Shown here one piece after another: positions 5,544 through 7,950 of a DNA stretch of 7,950 nt. The first letter of the stretch is position 1, and each line of letters begins with the position of its first letter. Under the pieces are notes generated by a model. It did not search any database and was not told where the DNA came from. It was given only the letters and a program-made list of their open reading frames with translations. Where the stretch lies: NCBI GenBank assembly GCA_003454835.1, contig DMTA01000330.1, forward strand, positions 1 to 7,950, read 5' to 3'. Origin of the DNA: Achromobacter sp. GTDB taxonomy: Bacteria; Pseudomonadota; Gammaproteobacteria; Burkholderiales; Burkholderiaceae_B. The position numbers and the translations under genes were made by a program.

Positions 5544-7950
5544 ATGATTCCGACCACACACCCTCTTCCCTATCGTGCCGGCCACGTCCGCACGCCCAAT
5601 CTGGTGGCGTTGCTCGCTGCACTGCTGCTGGTGTTCTGCTTCCTGCCCGCCTTTGCAGCCCCGCCCGCCGCCCCCGCCGACACCGAAGCCGTGCTGGGTG
5701 CGGCGCGCAAGCAGATCGACGAGATCCGCAAGCGCGTCCCTGACGAAACGGACGACGCCGTGCTGCTCAAGCAGCGCGGCGAGGCGCTGGACATCCAGTC
5801 CAAGGCAGACGCCGCAACCGAGGCGCTGACGCCGCAACTGGCCAGCGTGACCGCCCGCCTGAGCGAATTGGGCACGCCGCCGGATGGCGCCAAGGAAGCG
5901 CCGGATGTGGCGGCGCAGCGCGCGCAGCTCGAAAAGAACAGCCGCGCGCTGGATGCGCAGATCAAGCTGGCGCGACTGCTGTCGGTGGATGCTGGCCAGA
6001 CGGCCGAACAGATTTCGGCCCAGCGGCGCAAGCAATTTCAGGCGCGCCTGGGGGAACGTCGCGATTCCTTCCTTTCTGGTCAGTTCTGGACCGAATTCCG
6101 CCAAGAGTTTCCCCGGGATCTGGAGCGGCTTGAGGCGTTGCGCGACGACCTGTCCACCGCCGTGGGACAGACGCCGAAGTGGGGTTGGCTGCTCCTGGCG
6201 ATCGTTGCCGGTCTGACGATCGCACTGCGCGTTTGGGTTGGCCGGTATCTGCTACAGCTGACCGCCACCCGGGTACCGCCCGGCCGGCTGCGCCGATCGT
6301 TTCTGGCCGTGGCCTTGGTGGCGCTCTCGGTCGCCACTCCCGGCGTGATCGCCTTGCTGATCCAGGCCGGACTGGACTGGCGATCGCAACTGTCGGACAG
6401 CACCGATTCACTCCTGACCAACCTGGTGGCCACGGTCTGCTTCGGCGGATTCGTGTCGGGGATGGGCTACGCACTGCTGTCCACCAATCGTCCTTCCTGG
6501 CGCCTGCCGCCGGTGAGCGACATCGTGGCGAACCGGCTGCGCTGGCTTCCCGGCACGCTGGGTGTACTGGTTGTGCTGATCTGGCTCGCAGAGCGGTTAC
6601 CCGTGCTGCTGGACGCCAGCCTGACGACAACCATCACCCTGACCGGCATCGTCGGCGTGCTGAGCATGTCTTTGCTTGCCGCCGTGCTGTTCATCAGCCG
6701 CCGCCTGCGCCGACAGGTCATGCAGGACAGCGAAGCGCCGATCCCGCTGTGGGTCTCGCTGATGCTGGCCGCCATCTGGACGGTGCTGATCGTCAGCTTT
6801 GCCAGCCTGCTGCTGGGCTACGTGGCGTTCGGCAGCTTCCTGGTCAAGCAGGTGTTGTGGGTGCTGATCGTGCTGGCGTCTGCCTACCTGGCCTCGACGC
6901 TGGTCGAGGACGGTTTCAGCACCTTGCTGGGCACGGCGCATCGGGAAGGCGGCGAGGGCGAAGGGCCCAGCATGCGCGATCAGGCTGCAGTGCTGCTGTC
7001 GGGCCTCGGTCGCGTGGCGATCGCGCTGCTTGCCATCATCCTGGTGCTGGCGCCGTTCGGCGAGGCCCCCATGGATTTGGTGCAGCGCTTCGACCAGCTT
7101 CGCAAGGGTCTGGCGATCGGCGAGGCGCAGATCCGGCCCGGCGCCGTGCTGCAGGCGCTGATCGTGCTGGCGCTGTCGTTGCTGGGCGTGAAGATGCTCA
7201 AGCGCTGGCTGTCCAACCGCTACCTGCCGACCACGGAACTGGATCCGGGCATGCAGCTGTCCGCCGCGACGCTGTTCGGGTACGGCGGCTTCGTGCTCGC
7301 CGTGGCGTTGTCGCTGTCGGCGGCGGGAATCGGACTGGAACGGGTCGCGTGGATCGCGAGCGCACTGTCGGTGGGTATCGGTTTTGGTCTTCAGGCGGTC
7401 GTGCAGAACTTCGTGTCGGGCCTGATCCTGCTGGCCGAGCGGCCGGTGAAGGTGGGCGACTGGGTGTCGCTGGGCGGCGTCGAAGGCGACATCCTGCGCA
7501 TCAATGTGCGCGCCACCGAGATCCAGATGGGGGACCGGTCCACAGTGATCGTGCCGAACTCCGAATTCGTGACGAAAACGGTGCGCAACGTGACGCGGTC
7601 CAATCCGCTTGGCCTGGTGCAGATCAAGCTGCCCATGCCTCTGTCGACGGATGCCGAGCAGGTGCGTGAATTGATGCTGCAGGCGATGTCGGATCACGAG
7701 GACGTGCTGGAGTCGCCGGCGCCCAACGTATTCCTGGACGGGATCGACGCGGGCCATCTGATCTTCAACGCAAGGGGCTATGTGTCGTCGCCGCGTGCGG
7801 CCTACGGCGTGCGCAGCGCGCTGCTGTTTACGGTGCTCAAGCGTCTTGACGAGGCCAAGCTCGAAGTGTCGTCCCCGCCGACCATGCTGCTCGCGTCGGC
7901 GCCGGAACCCGCACAGGCGCCTGCGCCCGTCGCGGTCCCGCCGCCTGCCA
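5544..7950 (+). CDS. large MscS-family mechanosensitive ion channel with DUF3772-like N-terminal domain (partial, 3' end off the window)
   Basis: The frame is open from ATG 5544 to the right edge: 802 codons with no stop. Residues 21-38 form a signal peptide core (LLAALLLVFCFLPAFA), probably cleaved before A39. Residues about 45-208 are a charged, helical, coiled-coil-prone periplasmic region; the part from about 125 (RAQLEKNSRALDAQIKLARL, then RRKQF and FLSGQFW) resembles DUF3772. About ten or eleven hydrophobic helices follow between 213 and 632. The MscS core is clear: pore helix with GIGFGLQAVVQNFVSGLILL (611-630), then ERPVKVGDWV, the beta domain to about 676 with the VPNSEF motif (670-675), and a C-terminal domain to about 780. 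The tail is Ala/Pro-rich, so the stop is probably close. It belongs to the inner membrane and should release solutes on hypo-osmotic shock. The start lacks a Shine-Dalgarno site, but an upstream extended -10 and the signal peptide support it. It is much larger than E. coli MscS (286 residues) and nearer MscK/MscM in style. Confidence 0.93.
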   Translation, partial: MIPTTHPLPYRAGHVRTPNLVALLAALLLVFCFLPAFAAPPAAPADTEAVLGAARKQIDEIRKRVPDETDDAVLLKQRGEALDIQSKADAATEALTPQLASVTARLSELGTPPDGAKEAPDVAAQRAQLEKNSRALDAQIKLARLLSVDAGQTAEQISAQRRKQFQARLGERRDSFLSGQFWTEFRQEFPRDLERLEALRDDLSTAVGQTPKWGWLLLAIVAGLTIALRVWVGRYLLQLTATRVPPGRLRRSFLAVALVALSVATPGVIALLIQAGLDWRSQLSDSTDSLLTNLVATVCFGGFVSGMGYALLSTNRPSWRLPPVSDIVANRLRWLPGTLGVLVVLIWLAERLPVLLDASLTTTITLTGIVGVLSMSLLAAVLFISRRLRRQVMQDSEAPIPLWVSLMLAAIWTVLIVSFASLLLGYVAFGSFLVKQVLWVLIVLASAYLASTLVEDGFSTLLGTAHREGGEGEGPSMRDQAAVLLSGLGRVAIALLAIILVLAPFGEAPMDLVQRFDQLRKGLAIGEAQIRPGAVLQALIVLALSLLGVKMLKRWLSNRYLPTTELDPGMQLSAATLFGYGGFVLAVALSLSAAGIGLERVAWIASALSVGIGFGLQAVVQNFVSGLILLAERPVKVGDWVSLGGVEGDILRINVRATEIQMGDRSTVIVPNSEFVTKTVRNVTRSNPLGLVQIKLPMPLSTDAEQVRELMLQAMSDHEDVLESPAPNVFLDGIDAGHLIFNARGYVSSPRAAYGVRSALLFTVLKRLDEAKLEVSSPPTMLLASAPEPAQAPAPVAVPPPA

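Noticed and set aside
5448..6104. A 218-codon minus-strand frame over the channel N-terminus
   Set aside because: It is antisense to the signal peptide and coiled-coil region and has Arg/Gly/Gln-rich shadow composition.
6179..7669. A 496-codon plus-strand frame inside the channel gene
   Set aside because: It is an out-of-frame shadow of the MscS gene: Arg/Ala/Gly-rich with no membrane helices, whereas the frame from 5544 carries the full MscS signature.
6597..7757. A 386-codon minus-strand frame opposite the channel gene
   Set aside because: Its His/Gln/Arg-rich composition is typical of the antisense of Leu/Val-rich membrane protein codons, and no ribosome site or family is seen.

Overview
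The window looks like chromosomal DNA from a GC-rich betaproteobacterium, most likely the Alcaligenaceae (Achromobacter/Bordetella-like). The basis is strongly G/C-biased third codon positions, two LysR-type regulators each beside a divergent gene, and an rRNA leader of the proteobacterial boxA/boxC type. The family assignment is inference; no 16S sequence lies inside the window. I see no mobile element, CRISPR array or tRNA.

Left part (1 to about 650, minus strand): the control region of an rRNA operon whose 16S gene should begin just beyond the left edge. It has three good sigma-70 promoters in tandem, an A/T-rich tract placed like an UP element above the distal one, three compact hairpins between the middle and proximal promoters, and a leader with boxA and a boxC-like element. 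From about 650 to 974 there is no convincing gene, only a perfect 17-bp tandem duplication, a 12-bp A/T palindrome and a GC hairpin.

Middle part (975 to 5317): two divergent pairs. First, a small Ala/Pro-rich protein with a DUF1127-like C-terminus (minus) is divergent from a GcvA-like LysR regulator (plus); their shared intergenic region carries a bipartite direct repeat spaced 54 bp. Second, a succinate:acetyl-CoA-type CoA-transferase (minus) is divergent from another LysR regulator (plus). A dyad of LysR-box form abuts the -35 of the transferase promoter, so the regulator probably controls it. The first regulator and the transferase converge on a strong intrinsic terminator that works for the minus strand.

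Right part (5318 to 7950): after a gap of about 226 bp, a very large MscS-family mechanosensitive channel begins at 5544 and is still open at the right edge after 802 codons. It has a signal peptide, a periplasmic coiled-coil/DUF3772-like region, about ten or eleven membrane helices and a clear MscS core. It is the largest gene of the window. The genes share no pathway; the layout is ordinary core-genome sequence with some interesting regulatory architecture, and I found no convincing novel multigene system.
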